Part shown: piece by piece, positions 43,246 to 52,098 of the stretch | How the letters are laid out: the number at the start of each line of letters is the position of its first letter | Numbering within the stretch: position 1 is the stretch's first letter | Assembly: GCA_035495315.1 (NCBI GenBank) | Contig: DATJGF010000242.1 | Span: forward strand, 1 to 64,000 | Source of the DNA: DATJGF01 sp035495315 | Lineage (GTDB): Bacteria; Verrucomicrobiota; Verrucomicrobiia; Limisphaerales; UBA8199 | Length of the DNA: 64,000 bases | Direction of reading: 5' to 3' | The notes under the pieces: model-generated | What the model saw: the letters and a program-made list of their open reading frames with translations, nothing else | The model's database searches: none | What the model was told of the DNA's origin: nothing | Program-made: the position numbers and the translations under genes

Positions 43246-44436
43246 TCAATACACGTCCCTTAAATACCGGCGCTCGGTCCGCATCAAGGTGACACTGACA
43301 TACTCGGCCGCGGCATCGGCCGACAAGCCGCCTTCTTTCTGCGCGATCTCGATCAACGCCTGATGCACATCCTTCGCCATGTGTTTGGCATCGCCGCAGA
43401 CATAAAAGTATGCCCCGTTTTGCAGCCAGTTCCAAAGTTCCTTTGCCTGCTCAAGCATCCGATTCTGGACATAAATCTTGTAGGATTGGTCGCGGGAAAA
43501 GGCGACATCGACCCGATGCAGTTTGCCCTGCTTCTGATAATTCAGCAGTTCTTCCCCATACAGAAAATCGGTCGCTCGACGTTGCTCGCCAAAAAACAGC
43601 CAATTGCGGCCAGTCGCGCCTTCAACAATTCGTTGCTCTAGGAAAGCTCGAAACGGAGCGACTCCGGCGCCTGGCCCAACCATGATAATGTCGGTCGTGC
43701 CATTCTTAGGCAGACGGAACGTGCGTGATTCCTGAACATAAATGGGGATATTCTTGACGAACATATCGGCATGGTCCGCTAGAAAACCCGAGGCCAGTCC
43801 TTTTTTGGCCCGTCCATGCGTGTCGTAGCGCACTACCGCGACACACAGATGCACCTCCCCCGGATGGGCCTGCAACGAGGAAGCGATTGAATACAACCGC
43901 GGCGCTACTGGCGTCAGTTGAGCCAAAAAGGCTTCCGGCGATTCGAAAGTCGCTTCGTCAAAATCCATCAAGACATCCACGTAATCGCGGGTATCGATGT
44001 ACTCGCAAAGCAGATCACTGTTGTCGAGAATCTCCATCAGGCGGTTCCGCTGTTCGCCTTGCGGAATTCGCTGCGCCAGGCCGCTCACCACTTTCCGGTT
44101 GGCGCGGTTGACAATGTAGTCTTTCAGCAGCGCCTGTCGGAAGGTGGTCATTTGGCCGCGAGGATCCTTCACCGGCGCTTTCGGATCGAATTCCAACAGC
44201 GCAATGACCTCATCCACCAATCCAGGCGAATTCGATCCGAAAGCGCCCAGGGAATCGCCGGGGGTATAAGTCAAGCCGCTGCCGGCCAGATTCAACACAA
44301 AGTGCCGCGTATCTTTCAAGGATCCGGGCGCCGTGAGGCGATCATGGCGGATCAACTCGGCCAAAAATGGATTCTTCCGCGAATACACGGTTGCCGCCGT
44401 TGCGGCGGGTGGGGCCGTCTGGGTGGAGTCACTCAT
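43246..44436 (-). CDS. CysJ-like FAD/NADPH reductase without flavodoxin domain
   Basis: The 396-residue flavoprotein corresponds to the FAD- and NADPH-binding part of sulfite reductase alpha (CysJ) or P450 reductase. Residues ~15-190 are the FAD domain (NPFLAELIRHDRLTAPGSLK, LTYTPGDSLGAFGSN); the FAD motif RLYSIASS lies near 200, the NADPH motif GPGAGVAPFRAFLEQR near 265, and AYFYVCGDAKHMAKDVHQAL and the aromatic C-terminus RYLRDVY follow. CysJ proper is ~600 residues with an N-terminal FMN flavodoxin domain; here that domain is absent. Electrons could pass to a separate flavodoxin or ferredoxin. No sulfite reductase beta gene is adjacent. Confidence 0.88.
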   Translation of the reverse strand: MSDSTQTAPPAATAATVYSRKNPFLAELIRHDRLTAPGSLKDTRHFVLNLAGSGLTYTPGDSLGAFGSNSPGLVDEVIALLEFDPKAPVKDPRGQMTTFRQALLKDYIVNRANRKVVSGLAQRIPQGEQRNRLMEILDNSDLLCEYIDTRDYVDVLMDFDEATFESPEAFLAQLTPVAPRLYSIASSLQAHPGEVHLCVAVVRYDTHGRAKKGLASGFLADHADMFVKNIPIYVQESRTFRLPKNGTTDIIMVGPGAGVAPFRAFLEQRIVEGATGRNWLFFGEQRRATDFLYGEELLNYQKQGKLHRVDVAFSRDQSYKIYVQNRMLEQAKELWNWLQNGAYFYVCGDAKHMAKDVHQALIEIAQKEGGLSADAAAEYVSVTLMRTERRYLRDVY

Positions 44437-44553
44437 ACGTTGCGTTTAAGCAGGGCCAACAGCGTCATAGTTGTTTTCGACAATTAATACTTATCATAAC
44501 CGTCCCTGCTTAGCAATTGGAAGGACAAGGGCCGCGGTCGCGGTACCTTCTAA

Positions 44554-45381
44554 CTACTTGCTCTGCCCATCCAGCCGGGCCAGAAATTCCTGCGCGAGCA
44601 GTTCATACGCCGCAGCGCCGGGGCTGTACTTGTCGTAATGAATAATGGGCTTGCCGAAGCTCGGGGCCTCGGCCAAACGCGTGCTGCGGGGAATCATCGT
44701 TTCAAATACCCGTTCGCCGAAATGCTCGCGAACCTCGCCAACCACCTGCTGGGACAGCCTGGTTCTGCCGTCATACATCGTCATGACAACGCCCATGAGT
44801 TCCAGCCGTGGGTTCACACCATTGTCATGCAGTTGGGACATAACGCGGTTCAGCATGGAAATGCCTTCCAGCGCGTAATATTCGCATTGCAACGGTACCA
44901 GGACGCCATCGGCAGCGGCAAAGGCGTTTAGCGTCAGCACCCCAAGCGACGGCGGGCAATCGACGAGAACCAGATCAAACCGCGCCGCATCCAGCACCGG
45001 TTGCATCGCCCGTCCGACTCGCCGGAGATGATCCTCCGCGCGCGCCAGTTCAAAGTCCGCTCCGCACAGGTCGACTTCGCTGGGAATAATCTCAAGGCCT
45101 TCAAATTCCGTTTTTTGGACTTTCTCAAGCAGAGCGCCTTCACCCAGTAAAACACGGTAAGCGCTTTGGCCGTCGATCTTTTCGAGCCCGAGCCCGCTGG
45201 TGGCATTGGCTTGCGGATCCAGGTCAAAGAGCAGGACTCGACGCCCAACGGCGGCTGCACACGCCGCGAGGTTAACCGCGGTCGTGGTCTTCCCGACCCC
45301 GCCCTTCTGATTGGCGACGGCAATGATCTTGGTTGGCACACCGGAGGTGTAGCGAAAAACATCGGTTGATTCAAGTTTCAC
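44554..45381 (-). CDS. parA: ParA/Soj-family chromosome partitioning ATPase
   Basis: Deviant Walker ATPase of 275 residues. The N-terminal P-loop is KIIAVANQKGGVGKTTTAVN; the downstream DLDPQANATSGLG and VDCPPSLGVLTLNAFAAADG are the Walker A' and Walker B regions. The chosen ATG at 45381 gives a short leader; a GTG at 45339 would start at VPTKIIAVA. No parB gene lies in the window, although parAB are usually adjacent. It is divergent from hpf with a gap of only 45 bp. Confidence 0.93.
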   Translation of the reverse strand: MKLESTDVFRYTSGVPTKIIAVANQKGGVGKTTTAVNLAACAAAVGRRVLLFDLDPQANATSGLGLEKIDGQSAYRVLLGEGALLEKVQKTEFEGLEIIPSEVDLCGADFELARAEDHLRRVGRAMQPVLDAARFDLVLVDCPPSLGVLTLNAFAAADGVLVPLQCEYYALEGISMLNRVMSQLHDNGVNPRLELMGVVMTMYDGRTRLSQQVVGEVREHFGERVFETMIPRSTRLAEAPSFGKPIIHYDKYSPGAAAYELLAQEFLARLDGQSK

Positions 45382-45426
45382 CCACTTTCACTGGATTTTA
45401 TCGCGGGCCGATTGCATGATGGGTCC

Positions 45427-45780
45427 ATGAACTTGATCCTGTTGCCGCACAATGTGACCCTGACCGATGCCATCGAAGATCATATCATAAGCCGCATCAG
45501 CAAGCTGGAACACCTCAACCGCTACGCCATCAATGCGCGGGTAACTCTCGACCGTGACCAGACCAAAGCCCCAGAGCGGCAGTTTTCCTGTTCCATGCGC
45601 ATTTCCCTCCCCGGTCCGGACCTGTTCGCCGAAGACGTCGAGAGTGATCTTTACGCCGCGATTGACGTCGTTGCGAAGAAAATCGAGCAGCAGTTTCGTA
45701 AGCGACACAACAAACGCAAGGCCCGCAAGCACACTCAGGCGTCCCGCACCAAACGCACGCGGCAGGAAAAGGGACTGTAA
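45427..45780 (+). CDS. hpf: Ribosome hibernation-promoting factor / YfiA family
   Basis: Short-form ribosome-associated inhibitor, 117 residues from ATG 45427 (MNLILLPHNVTLTDAIEDHI); the ATG five codons upstream is less likely. It has the single HPF/RaiA domain (ISKLEHLNRYAINARVTLDR, DLFAEDVESDLYAAIDVVAK) and a basic Lys/Arg/Thr-rich tail (RKRHNKRKARKHTQASRTKR). The C-terminal domain of long-form Hpf that dimerises 70S ribosomes is absent. Function in stationary-phase ribosome protection is from the family. Confidence 0.92.
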   Translation: MNLILLPHNVTLTDAIEDHIISRISKLEHLNRYAINARVTLDRDQTKAPERQFSCSMRISLPGPDLFAEDVESDLYAAIDVVAKKIEQQFRKRHNKRKARKHTQASRTKRTRQEKGL

Positions 45781-45818
45781 AGGCATTGCAGTTGTGCGCA
45801 GAGCGCGCATGCTAACAC

Positions 45819-46010
45819 AAATCCGAAACTCGAAATCCGAAATCCGAGCCAGATTCAAAACTCAACATCGCAAGGCCCAAAACCTTGGTGCGGGTAGTCA
45901 ACTCAAGCGATTTCACGAGCGCTCGGCGTGCCCACTCCCCAATTGCGAGTTTCTGAATTTCCGTAAATTTCGATTTAGCTTGGATTTCGGATTTCGGATT
46001 TCGGATTTGG
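45819..46010. repeat. Inverted pair of iterated GAAATCC-type repeats
   Basis: The left end, 45819-45848, carries tandem GAAATCC units (CGAAATCCGAAATCCGA). The right end, 45981-46010, carries the inverse, GGATTTCGGATTTCGGATTT. The ends flank about 130 bp without a gene. The arrangement resembles a small non-autonomous element. Confidence 0.6.
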
Positions 46011-46035
46011 AACGCCGGGCGGCTCCGGCCAACGC

Positions 46036-47280
46036 ATGATTCTTCGGGCGCGAGTCCTTCTTCCGATATCGGCTCCCCCAATTCCTGACGGCGGTGTGCG
46101 CGTGGCGCACGGGCGAATTGCGGCAGTCGGCCGCTGGCGTGATTTGGTACGGATTGACGATTCCCGCAAAATAGACCTCGGGGATGTCGTCTTGATGCCA
46201 GGCTTGGTCAACGCCCACTGCCACCTGGATTATACTTTGATGGCCGGCCAATTCCCACCGCCCAAGTGCTTCACTGACTGGCTCAAAACGATTACTGACA
46301 CCAAAGCGGATTGGAGTTATTCCGATTACGCCGAATCCTGGACCAAGGGGGCCGAAATGCTCGTTCGCTCAGGCACCACGACTGTTGGTGACGTTGAAGC
46401 GGTGCCTCAGTTGCTGCCGAAAATGTGGGACACCACACCTTTGCGCGTCTGCTCATTTCTCGAAATGATCGGAATTACCAAACGCCGGCTGCCTGAGGCG
46501 ATCCTGCAAGAGGTCTCTGACAAGGGTATCAACCTCCAGCATCCGCGCTGTCGGATCGGTCTCTCGCCGCATGCGCCTTATTCAACCCTGCCCGAGCTTC
46601 TCTGCTTGAGCGCGCGAACCGCCCGCCGTCGTCGATGGCTGTTATGCACGCACGTCGCCGAATCGGCACTCGAATTTCAGATGTTCGCCGAGCGACGCGG
46701 TGAAATGTTCGATTGGCTTGCGAGGAGCGGACGGGATATGGTCGATTGTGGTCAAGGCTCGCCTGTGCGCCATCTGGAACGCTGTGGCATACTCGGCCCA
46801 AATCTTCTCGCTATCCATATGAACTATCTGGGCCGTGGGGACCTCCAATTGCTGCAATCACGCAGGGTGAACGTTGTCCACTGTCCCCGCAGCCACTCTT
46901 ACTTCCGGCATGACCCATTTCCTTTGCGCGCGTTGACTCGTGCCGGTGTTAATGTTTGCCTCGGCACCGATAGCCTGGCCAGTGTTTACCAGCGGCGAAA
47001 GCATTCCGTAGAATTGAGCATGTTCGAGGAAATGCGCGCTTTGGCGGAGCGCGAGCCAGGACTACGGCCACGAGCCATTCTTCGGCTTGCGACCTCTTGC
47101 GGAGCTCGAGCCCTGGCTCTGAATGGCAAAGCCGGGGAAATCATTCCCGGCGCTCATGCCGATTTGATCGCGTTGCGTTCTGAAGCAACGCCCTCCCGGG
47201 TCTATGACACCGTGCTCGAGCATCGGGGCAAGGTTAGCGCGTGCATGATTGGCGGTCGATGGGCGCTCGCACCGGAATAG
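46036..47280 (+). CDS. Amidohydrolase-superfamily deaminase/chlorohydrolase-like enzyme
   Basis: Metal-dependent hydrolase of 414 residues. Metal ligands: HCHLDYTL (first His pair), the His in LLCTHVAESALEFQM, and the late Asp in NVCLGTDSLASVYQR. Other features: GLVNAHC, RIGLSPHAPYSTLPELL, the composite beta domain at both ends (MILRARVLLPISAPPIPDGG; GAHADLIALRSEATPSRVYD). The subfamily includes SAH/MTA deaminase, guanine deaminase and aminofutalosine deaminase; substrate cannot be chosen from sequence alone. It stands upstream of the biotin genes with a 60-bp gap, but no pathway link is evident. Confidence 0.9.
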   Translation: MILRARVLLPISAPPIPDGGVRVAHGRIAAVGRWRDLVRIDDSRKIDLGDVVLMPGLVNAHCHLDYTLMAGQFPPPKCFTDWLKTITDTKADWSYSDYAESWTKGAEMLVRSGTTTVGDVEAVPQLLPKMWDTTPLRVCSFLEMIGITKRRLPEAILQEVSDKGINLQHPRCRIGLSPHAPYSTLPELLCLSARTARRRRWLLCTHVAESALEFQMFAERRGEMFDWLARSGRDMVDCGQGSPVRHLERCGILGPNLLAIHMNYLGRGDLQLLQSRRVNVVHCPRSHSYFRHDPFPLRALTRAGVNVCLGTDSLASVYQRRKHSVELSMFEEMRALAEREPGLRPRAILRLATSCGARALALNGKAGEIIPGAHADLIALRSEATPSRVYDTVLEHRGKVSACMIGGRWALAPE

Positions 47281-47340
47281 GATCAGGCACTAAATTGTTA
47301 AGATCCTGAAGACTTTTAATGTGAACACGCATGTCCTGCA

Positions 47341-48603
47341 ATGAGAACGGTTGAGTTCGATGATCAGTTGAAGCAAAGGCTTGCGGAATTACGCGATCAA
47401 GGCCTGTACCGCCAATTGCGTCGCGTTGATTCGGGCCAATCATCACGCATCTGCGTCCAAGGCGAGATGCTGCTCAATTTTTCATCCAACGACTATCTCG
47501 GTCTGGCCAACGAGACTGTTTTGAAGGATGCGGCGATCGAAGCTGTTAATCGCTATGGCGCAGGAGCGGGAGCATCACGCCTCATCTGTGGCTCGCTAAA
47601 CCCTCACCACGAACTCGACCAAAACATTGCCCAGTTCAAAAATGCGCCGGCCGCGCTGTCTTTTTCCAGCGGCTATGCCGCTGCCCTCGGCACCATCTGC
47701 GCCTTGCTCGGAAAAAGCGATATCATCATCCTGGACAAGCTGGTTCATGCCTGCATCGTCGATGCGGCGCGATTATGCGGCGCCAGGATTCGGGTATTTG
47801 CTCACAACGATCTGAATGATCTGGAACGGATTCTTCGATGGGTGCAGCAGCAGCAATCCCAAAGCGCCGATTCCAGGGCGCTAGTGCTGACGGAAAGCGT
47901 CTTCAGCATGGACGGCGATTTTGCGCCGCTGAAAGAACTTGTCGCGCTCAAGAACAGATATGGAGTCTGGCTCATGGTTGACGAAGCGCATGCCACCGGG
48001 CTGTATGGCAAGGATCGACGGGGAATGGCCGAAGCACTTGGCGTAAGTGAACAAATTGAGGTTCAGATGGGGACATTAGGGAAAGCGCTGGGCGCGTCAG
48101 GAGGCTACGTATGTGGCTCACAATCGCTGATAGAGTACCTCGTGAATCGCTCCCGATCCTTCATCTTTTCGACTGCGCCGGTCCCAGCGGCCGCTGCTGC
48201 GGCAACAGCCGGCATTCGTTTTGTCCAATCTTCAGACGGCGAGGAACGCCGCAACAATCTTTGGCAAAGAGCCGCTGAGTTAGCCTCACGACTTCGAGAG
48301 ACAACTCACGCGCGGTTCGAAATCGCGCGATCTTCACGCGAATCGGGCACCAACGTATCGGATGGGCCTGAACTTCCCGGCGCGATCTTCCCGCTAATAG
48401 TTGGCGACGAGTCGAAGGCGGTCGAAATATCCAGACATTTGCGTGAACGGGGAATCTTTATCCCGGCTATTCGTTACCCGACAGTCGCTCGGGGCAGTGC
48501 TCGTCTTCGATTAACTCTGACGGCGGCTCATACCAGCGATGATATCAACACGCTTTGTCGCGCACTGGATAGCCTGCAATTATCTAACCCGCAACCGCAG
48601 TGA
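47341..48603 (+). CDS. bioF: 8-amino-7-oxononanoate synthase
   Basis: PLP enzyme of biotin synthesis joining pimeloyl thioester and alanine; 420 residues. Family motifs: MLLNFSSNDYLGLANE, GAGASRLICGSLNPHHEL, FSSGYAAALGTICAL, MVDEAHATGLYGKDRRG and the PLP Lys in MGTLGKALGASGGYVCGSQS, ending with TLTAAHTSDDINTLC. The 3' end overlaps bioA by four bases (GTGA). Other alpha-oxoamine synthases (Kbl, SPT) are close relatives, but the bioA neighbour supports BioF. Confidence 0.93.
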   Translation: MRTVEFDDQLKQRLAELRDQGLYRQLRRVDSGQSSRICVQGEMLLNFSSNDYLGLANETVLKDAAIEAVNRYGAGAGASRLICGSLNPHHELDQNIAQFKNAPAALSFSSGYAAALGTICALLGKSDIIILDKLVHACIVDAARLCGARIRVFAHNDLNDLERILRWVQQQQSQSADSRALVLTESVFSMDGDFAPLKELVALKNRYGVWLMVDEAHATGLYGKDRRGMAEALGVSEQIEVQMGTLGKALGASGGYVCGSQSLIEYLVNRSRSFIFSTAPVPAAAAAATAGIRFVQSSDGEERRNNLWQRAAELASRLRETTHARFEIARSSRESGTNVSDGPELPGAIFPLIVGDESKAVEISRHLRERGIFIPAIRYPTVARGSARLRLTLTAAHTSDDINTLCRALDSLQLSNPQPQ

Positions 48604-50144
48604 ACCCCATCGCTAAACTGGATAACCAGTACGTCTGGCACCCGTTCACTCAGATGCGGGATTGGCTCCAGCGCGAGCCAATTGTTTTGGTTGAGGGTCA
48701 GGGCGCCGTGGTACGAGACGTCCACGGCCGGGAATATCTCGATGCCAATTCTTCGATCTGGACCAATCTGCACGGGCACAGGCACGGCAAGATCGACGCC
48801 GCTATACGCGCCCAGTTGCGTTCTGTAGCTCATACCTCGGCTTTGGGCCTCGCCAATCAGCCAGCCAGCCGCCTCGCCGAACAGTTAATAAAACTGGCCA
48901 ACTCACCCTTCGTCGGCGAGCCAGGCGTCAGCGCCTTGGCGTCATCTAATCAGGGCACCTGCGTCAATCCCGTATTGAGCAAGGTATTTTTTTCGGATGA
49001 CGGCTCTACGGCGATGGAGGTCGCACTGAAGCTTGCGTATGAATTCACTCGGAGAACTCGGACCACCTCCCTAGGGAAAAGACCCCAAAAAGTTGGCCCG
49101 ATGCGACATCGAAAAGGCAGAGATTCCGTACATCGACTACTACAAAGTGGGCCAAAATTTTTGTCCTTGGACGGCGCCTATCACGGCGACACGATTGGTG
49201 CGGTATCGCTCGGCCATATCGACCTGTTCCACCGCTCGTATGCGGACCTGCTGTTTGGGACCGATAAGGTGATGGCCCCCTACTGCTACCGTTGTCCTTA
49301 CAACCGTGCCAAACCCCAACACGCGGACGCCCGCACCTATCGCAAGTGCCGATGGGAATGCCTCGATCAGCTTGAACATAAATTTAAAGTGCAAAAGAAA
49401 CGCGGGAGTCCTTACGCCGCATTTATCTTCGAGCCCTTGATCCAGGGAGCGGCGGGCATGATCCCGCAACCGGAAGGCTGGCTAGGACAAGCGGCGCAAA
49501 TCGCGCGAAGCCACGGTGCGCTCTTGATCGCCGACGAGGTCATGACCGGCTTCGGTCGCACCGGCACCGCCACTGTCGCAAAAAGCGGGTCGGGCGTCTT
49601 CGCGTGCCACCACGAACATGTGCAACCGGATTTTTTGGCGGTGGCAAAGGGGCTGACTGGTGGTTACATGCCAATGGCCGCCACGTTAACCACGCAAAGG
49701 GTGTTTAATGCTTTCTTGGGTGAATACAAAGAATTCAAGACCTTCTTCCACGGACATAGCTTCACCGGCAATCAACTCGGCGCCGCCGCGGCATTAGCCA
49801 GTTTGGAGATCCTGCAAAGCTCAGCTTCCATCAAATCTCGTCACCTTCTGCAAGCGGCACTGCGCCGGGAATTAAACGAACTCTGGTGCCACCCCATTGT
49901 CGGCGATATACGGCAGGTGGGGCTGATTGTCGGGATTGAATTGGTGAAGAATTGGCGAACTCGCGAGCCCTTCCATCTGCATGAACAAGCCGGGATGCGG
50001 GTCTGTGAGGCCATGGCTCGTGCCGGCGTGCTCACTCGACCCATCGGAAACGTAATTGTTCTGATGCCCCCGTACTGCACAAGCCCTGACCAAGTGTGCC
50101 AGATAGGGGCAACGTTGAACAAGGCTCTGGCAGGCGTGGCGTAA
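48600..50144 (+). CDS. bioA: Adenosylmethionine-8-amino-7-oxononanoate aminotransferase, with insertions
   Basis: Class III PLP aminotransferase making DAPA from KAPA. The GTG start at 48600 overlaps the bioF stop; 514 residues. Motifs: LDNQYVWHPFTQMRDWLQRE, VFFSDDGSTAMEVALKLAYE, GAYHGDTIGAVS, LIADEVMTGFGRTG, PLP Lys in LAVAKGLTGGYMPMAATLTT, and VLMPPYCTSPDQV. BioA is normally ~430-450 residues. Extra segments lie after FVGEPG, between FTRRTRT and KFLSLDGAYHGD (about 25 residues, very basic), and after GRTGT. The last two are absent from E. coli BioA. Frames remain open, so the enzyme is probably intact. Confidence 0.93.
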   Translation: MNPIAKLDNQYVWHPFTQMRDWLQREPIVLVEGQGAVVRDVHGREYLDANSSIWTNLHGHRHGKIDAAIRAQLRSVAHTSALGLANQPASRLAEQLIKLANSPFVGEPGVSALASSNQGTCVNPVLSKVFFSDDGSTAMEVALKLAYEFTRRTRTTSLGKRPQKVGPMRHRKGRDSVHRLLQSGPKFLSLDGAYHGDTIGAVSLGHIDLFHRSYADLLFGTDKVMAPYCYRCPYNRAKPQHADARTYRKCRWECLDQLEHKFKVQKKRGSPYAAFIFEPLIQGAAGMIPQPEGWLGQAAQIARSHGALLIADEVMTGFGRTGTATVAKSGSGVFACHHEHVQPDFLAVAKGLTGGYMPMAATLTTQRVFNAFLGEYKEFKTFFHGHSFTGNQLGAAAALASLEILQSSASIKSRHLLQAALRRELNELWCHPIVGDIRQVGLIVGIELVKNWRTREPFHLHEQAGMRVCEAMARAGVLTRPIGNVIVLMPPYCTSPDQVCQIGATLNKALAGVA

Positions 50145-50193
50145 ATCACCGTTTGGCGTTCTAGCCTTTTGACCCTTTGAACCCTGCAAGAGC

Positions 50194-50838
50194 TTACGCC
50201 TGCAATAGCTTCTCTATTTCAGGGTAAGTGCTGACGACAAAATTCGCGTGACTCAGTTCTTTCGAGGGATACGTGTTCGTGATCGCTATCACCCGCATCC
50301 CGGCGGCTAGTCCCGCCGCAATTCCGGGCTTGGAATCTTCTATCACCCAGCAATTCTCGGGCGTAACACCCAGCAACTCAGCCGTTCGGAGAAAAATATC
50401 TGGCGCTGGTTTGCCCTGCTTGACATCCGCGGCCGTCACCACAACGGGGAAAAACCTCCGCAATGATTCCAAGGCCAGGACTTCCTCGACGACGATTCTT
50501 TCGGAACCCGAGGCCACAGCGAGCCGATACCGCGGTGCAAGCTTTGCGACCAGTGAACTCAAGCCATCAAACAGGGGCTGTTCACGTCGAATGATCTCAA
50601 TAAAGCGCCGCCTCTTCAGTTCGACCAACTCCGCCAAGCTCTGGTTCGGCTGATGCGCTTTGATAAACGCCACCCACAATTCGTGGTCGGACCGCCCAAT
50701 GAAATCCTCGAACCGCATGTTTAAGCGGTTGCCGTAGCCAAGCTCGCGAATCACATCCAGAAAAGCGCTTTCGTGGCGCGGCTCGCTGTCGACGATCACC
50801 CCATCCATGTCAAAGATTACCGCCTCGGGCCGGCTCAT
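50194..50838 (-). CDS. HAD-superfamily phosphatase (beta-phosphoglucomutase-like)
   Basis: The 214-residue HAD hydrolase with the nucleophile motif VIFDMDGVIVDSEPRHESAF, a helical cap (ELGYGNRLNMRFEDFIGRSD), motif II in LAVASGSERIVVEEV, motif III Lys near KQGKPAPDIFL, and motif IV in CWVIEDSKPGIAAGLAAGM. Likely acts on a small sugar phosphate or phosphoglycolate; specificity not predictable. The start codon overlaps the stop of the EVE-domain gene by 4 bp. Confidence 0.92.
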   Translation of the reverse strand: MSRPEAVIFDMDGVIVDSEPRHESAFLDVIRELGYGNRLNMRFEDFIGRSDHELWVAFIKAHQPNQSLAELVELKRRRFIEIIRREQPLFDGLSSLVAKLAPRYRLAVASGSERIVVEEVLALESLRRFFPVVVTAADVKQGKPAPDIFLRTAELLGVTPENCWVIEDSKPGIAAGLAAGMRVIAITNTYPSKELSHANFVVSTYPEIEKLLQA

Positions 50839-51251
50839 GGCGCCTTGGTCTCGCCAAGTTTTAGCACTCGCTGAAATTGGCCTCCCGTCACCGGCGTCAC
50901 TGAGAGCCGCGACTGTTTCACCAATTTCATTTCTTTTAGCACTTCATCGGTGCGCATGACGTCGAGCCCGACAGGTTTCGTCAGCGCCTTCACAGGAGCC
51001 AAATCGACGCATACCCATTCGCCGTCGGTCGCGGTGGGGTCGGAGTAAGCTTCCTTGGTCACTTTGGCGATGCCCACCACCTGTTTCTCGCTAACGCTAT
51101 GGTAGAAGAACACCAAATCGTCGCGCTTCATCGAGCGCAAATTGTTTCGCGCCTGGAAATTGCGCACGCCAGTCCAGGCGGTTTTTCCTTCGGATACCAA
51201 AGTCGCCCATGAGTAAGCCTCTGGTTCCTGTTTCACCAACCAATATTGCAT
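50835..51251 (-). CDS. EVE-domain protein
   Basis: About 138 residues from the ATG at 51251 (MQYWLVKQEPEAYSWATLVS); an ATG at 51281 adds ten residues of unconserved sequence. EVE is a PUA-like modified-base-binding fold. Motifs: GKTAWTGVRNFQARNNLRSM, KRDDLVFFYHS, VVGIAKVTKEAYSDPTA and VDLAPVKALTKPVGLDVM. EVE proteins have been linked to recognition of modified nucleic acids; here a stand-alone house-keeping form is likely. Coupled to the downstream HAD gene. Confidence 0.93.
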   Translation of the reverse strand: MQYWLVKQEPEAYSWATLVSEGKTAWTGVRNFQARNNLRSMKRDDLVFFYHSVSEKQVVGIAKVTKEAYSDPTATDGEWVCVDLAPVKALTKPVGLDVMRTDEVLKEMKLVKQSRLSVTPVTGGQFQRVLKLGETKAP

Positions 51252-51340
51252 CGCGCAACATAATGATGTCGGCTGATTCATTAGTCACGCGCCTTCAATG
51301 AAAATCGCTATTCATGGATTGACGGTCTGGCTAATGTGGC

Positions 51341-52042
51341 ATGATGGATTTGGCCGAGAACCTGAAGCGAATAAATGAACGCATAACACAGTCGTGCGCG
51401 CGAGCCGGTCGCGAGCCGCGCTCCGTCAGGCTCCTCGCCGTGACCAAAACTCACCCGCCCGAGATGGTCAAACAAGCTGCAGACCTTGGCTTAACGCTCT
51501 TCGGTGAGAACAAAGTTCAGGAAGCCAAAGCCAAAATCCCTTTATGCCCGGGGCGACTTCACTGGCATATGATCGGCCATTTGCAATCCAATAAATGCCG
51601 CGATGCCGTCGAATTGTTCGAAATGGTGCACGGCGTGGATAGTCTTCACCTGGCCGAGGAATTGAATAGGAGGGCCGAGCAAGCCTCCAAAACCATGCCG
51701 ATTCTCCTCGAGGTGAACATCGTCGGGGAAGGCAGCAAATTCGGTTACAAGCCTGAACAATTGCTTCGCGAACTTGACGCGCTCAATGAACTGCCCCGGC
51801 TGGAAATCCATGGGCTGATGACAATCCCCCCCTGGACACCATTACCGGAAAGGGTGAGACCAATATTCCGCCGATTGCGTGAGTTGAAAGCCGAATGTGA
51901 ACAGGCATTGGGTGCTCCGCTTCCCGAACTGAGCATGGGCATGACCGGGGATTTCGAGGTCGGTATCGAAGAAGGCGCTACCATCGTCAGGATCGGCACT
52001 GCCCTATTTGGCGAACGCAAATCCCTTCGTCTCGAAACCTAA
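51341..52042 (+). CDS. YggS/PROSC-family PLP-binding protein
   Basis: PLP homeostasis protein of 233 residues (start at 51341 or the adjacent ATG at 51344). PLP Lys lies in LLAVTKTHPPEMV; other family motifs are LFGENKVQEAKAKIPLC, LHWHMIGHLQSNKCRDAVEL, VDSLHLAEELNRRAEQASKT, LEVNIVGEGSKFGYKPEQ and ELSMGMTGDFEVGIEEGATI with VRIGTALFGER. Complete and ordinary. Confidence 0.95.
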   Translation: MMDLAENLKRINERITQSCARAGREPRSVRLLAVTKTHPPEMVKQAADLGLTLFGENKVQEAKAKIPLCPGRLHWHMIGHLQSNKCRDAVELFEMVHGVDSLHLAEELNRRAEQASKTMPILLEVNIVGEGSKFGYKPEQLLRELDALNELPRLEIHGLMTIPPWTPLPERVRPIFRRLRELKAECEQALGAPLPELSMGMTGDFEVGIEEGATIVRIGTALFGERKSLRLET

Positions 52043-52098
52043 CCGTCTTCCCACGCTTTCCCTCAGCGCAGGCTAGTTCCTAGCGCGGCCTTCGTAGC

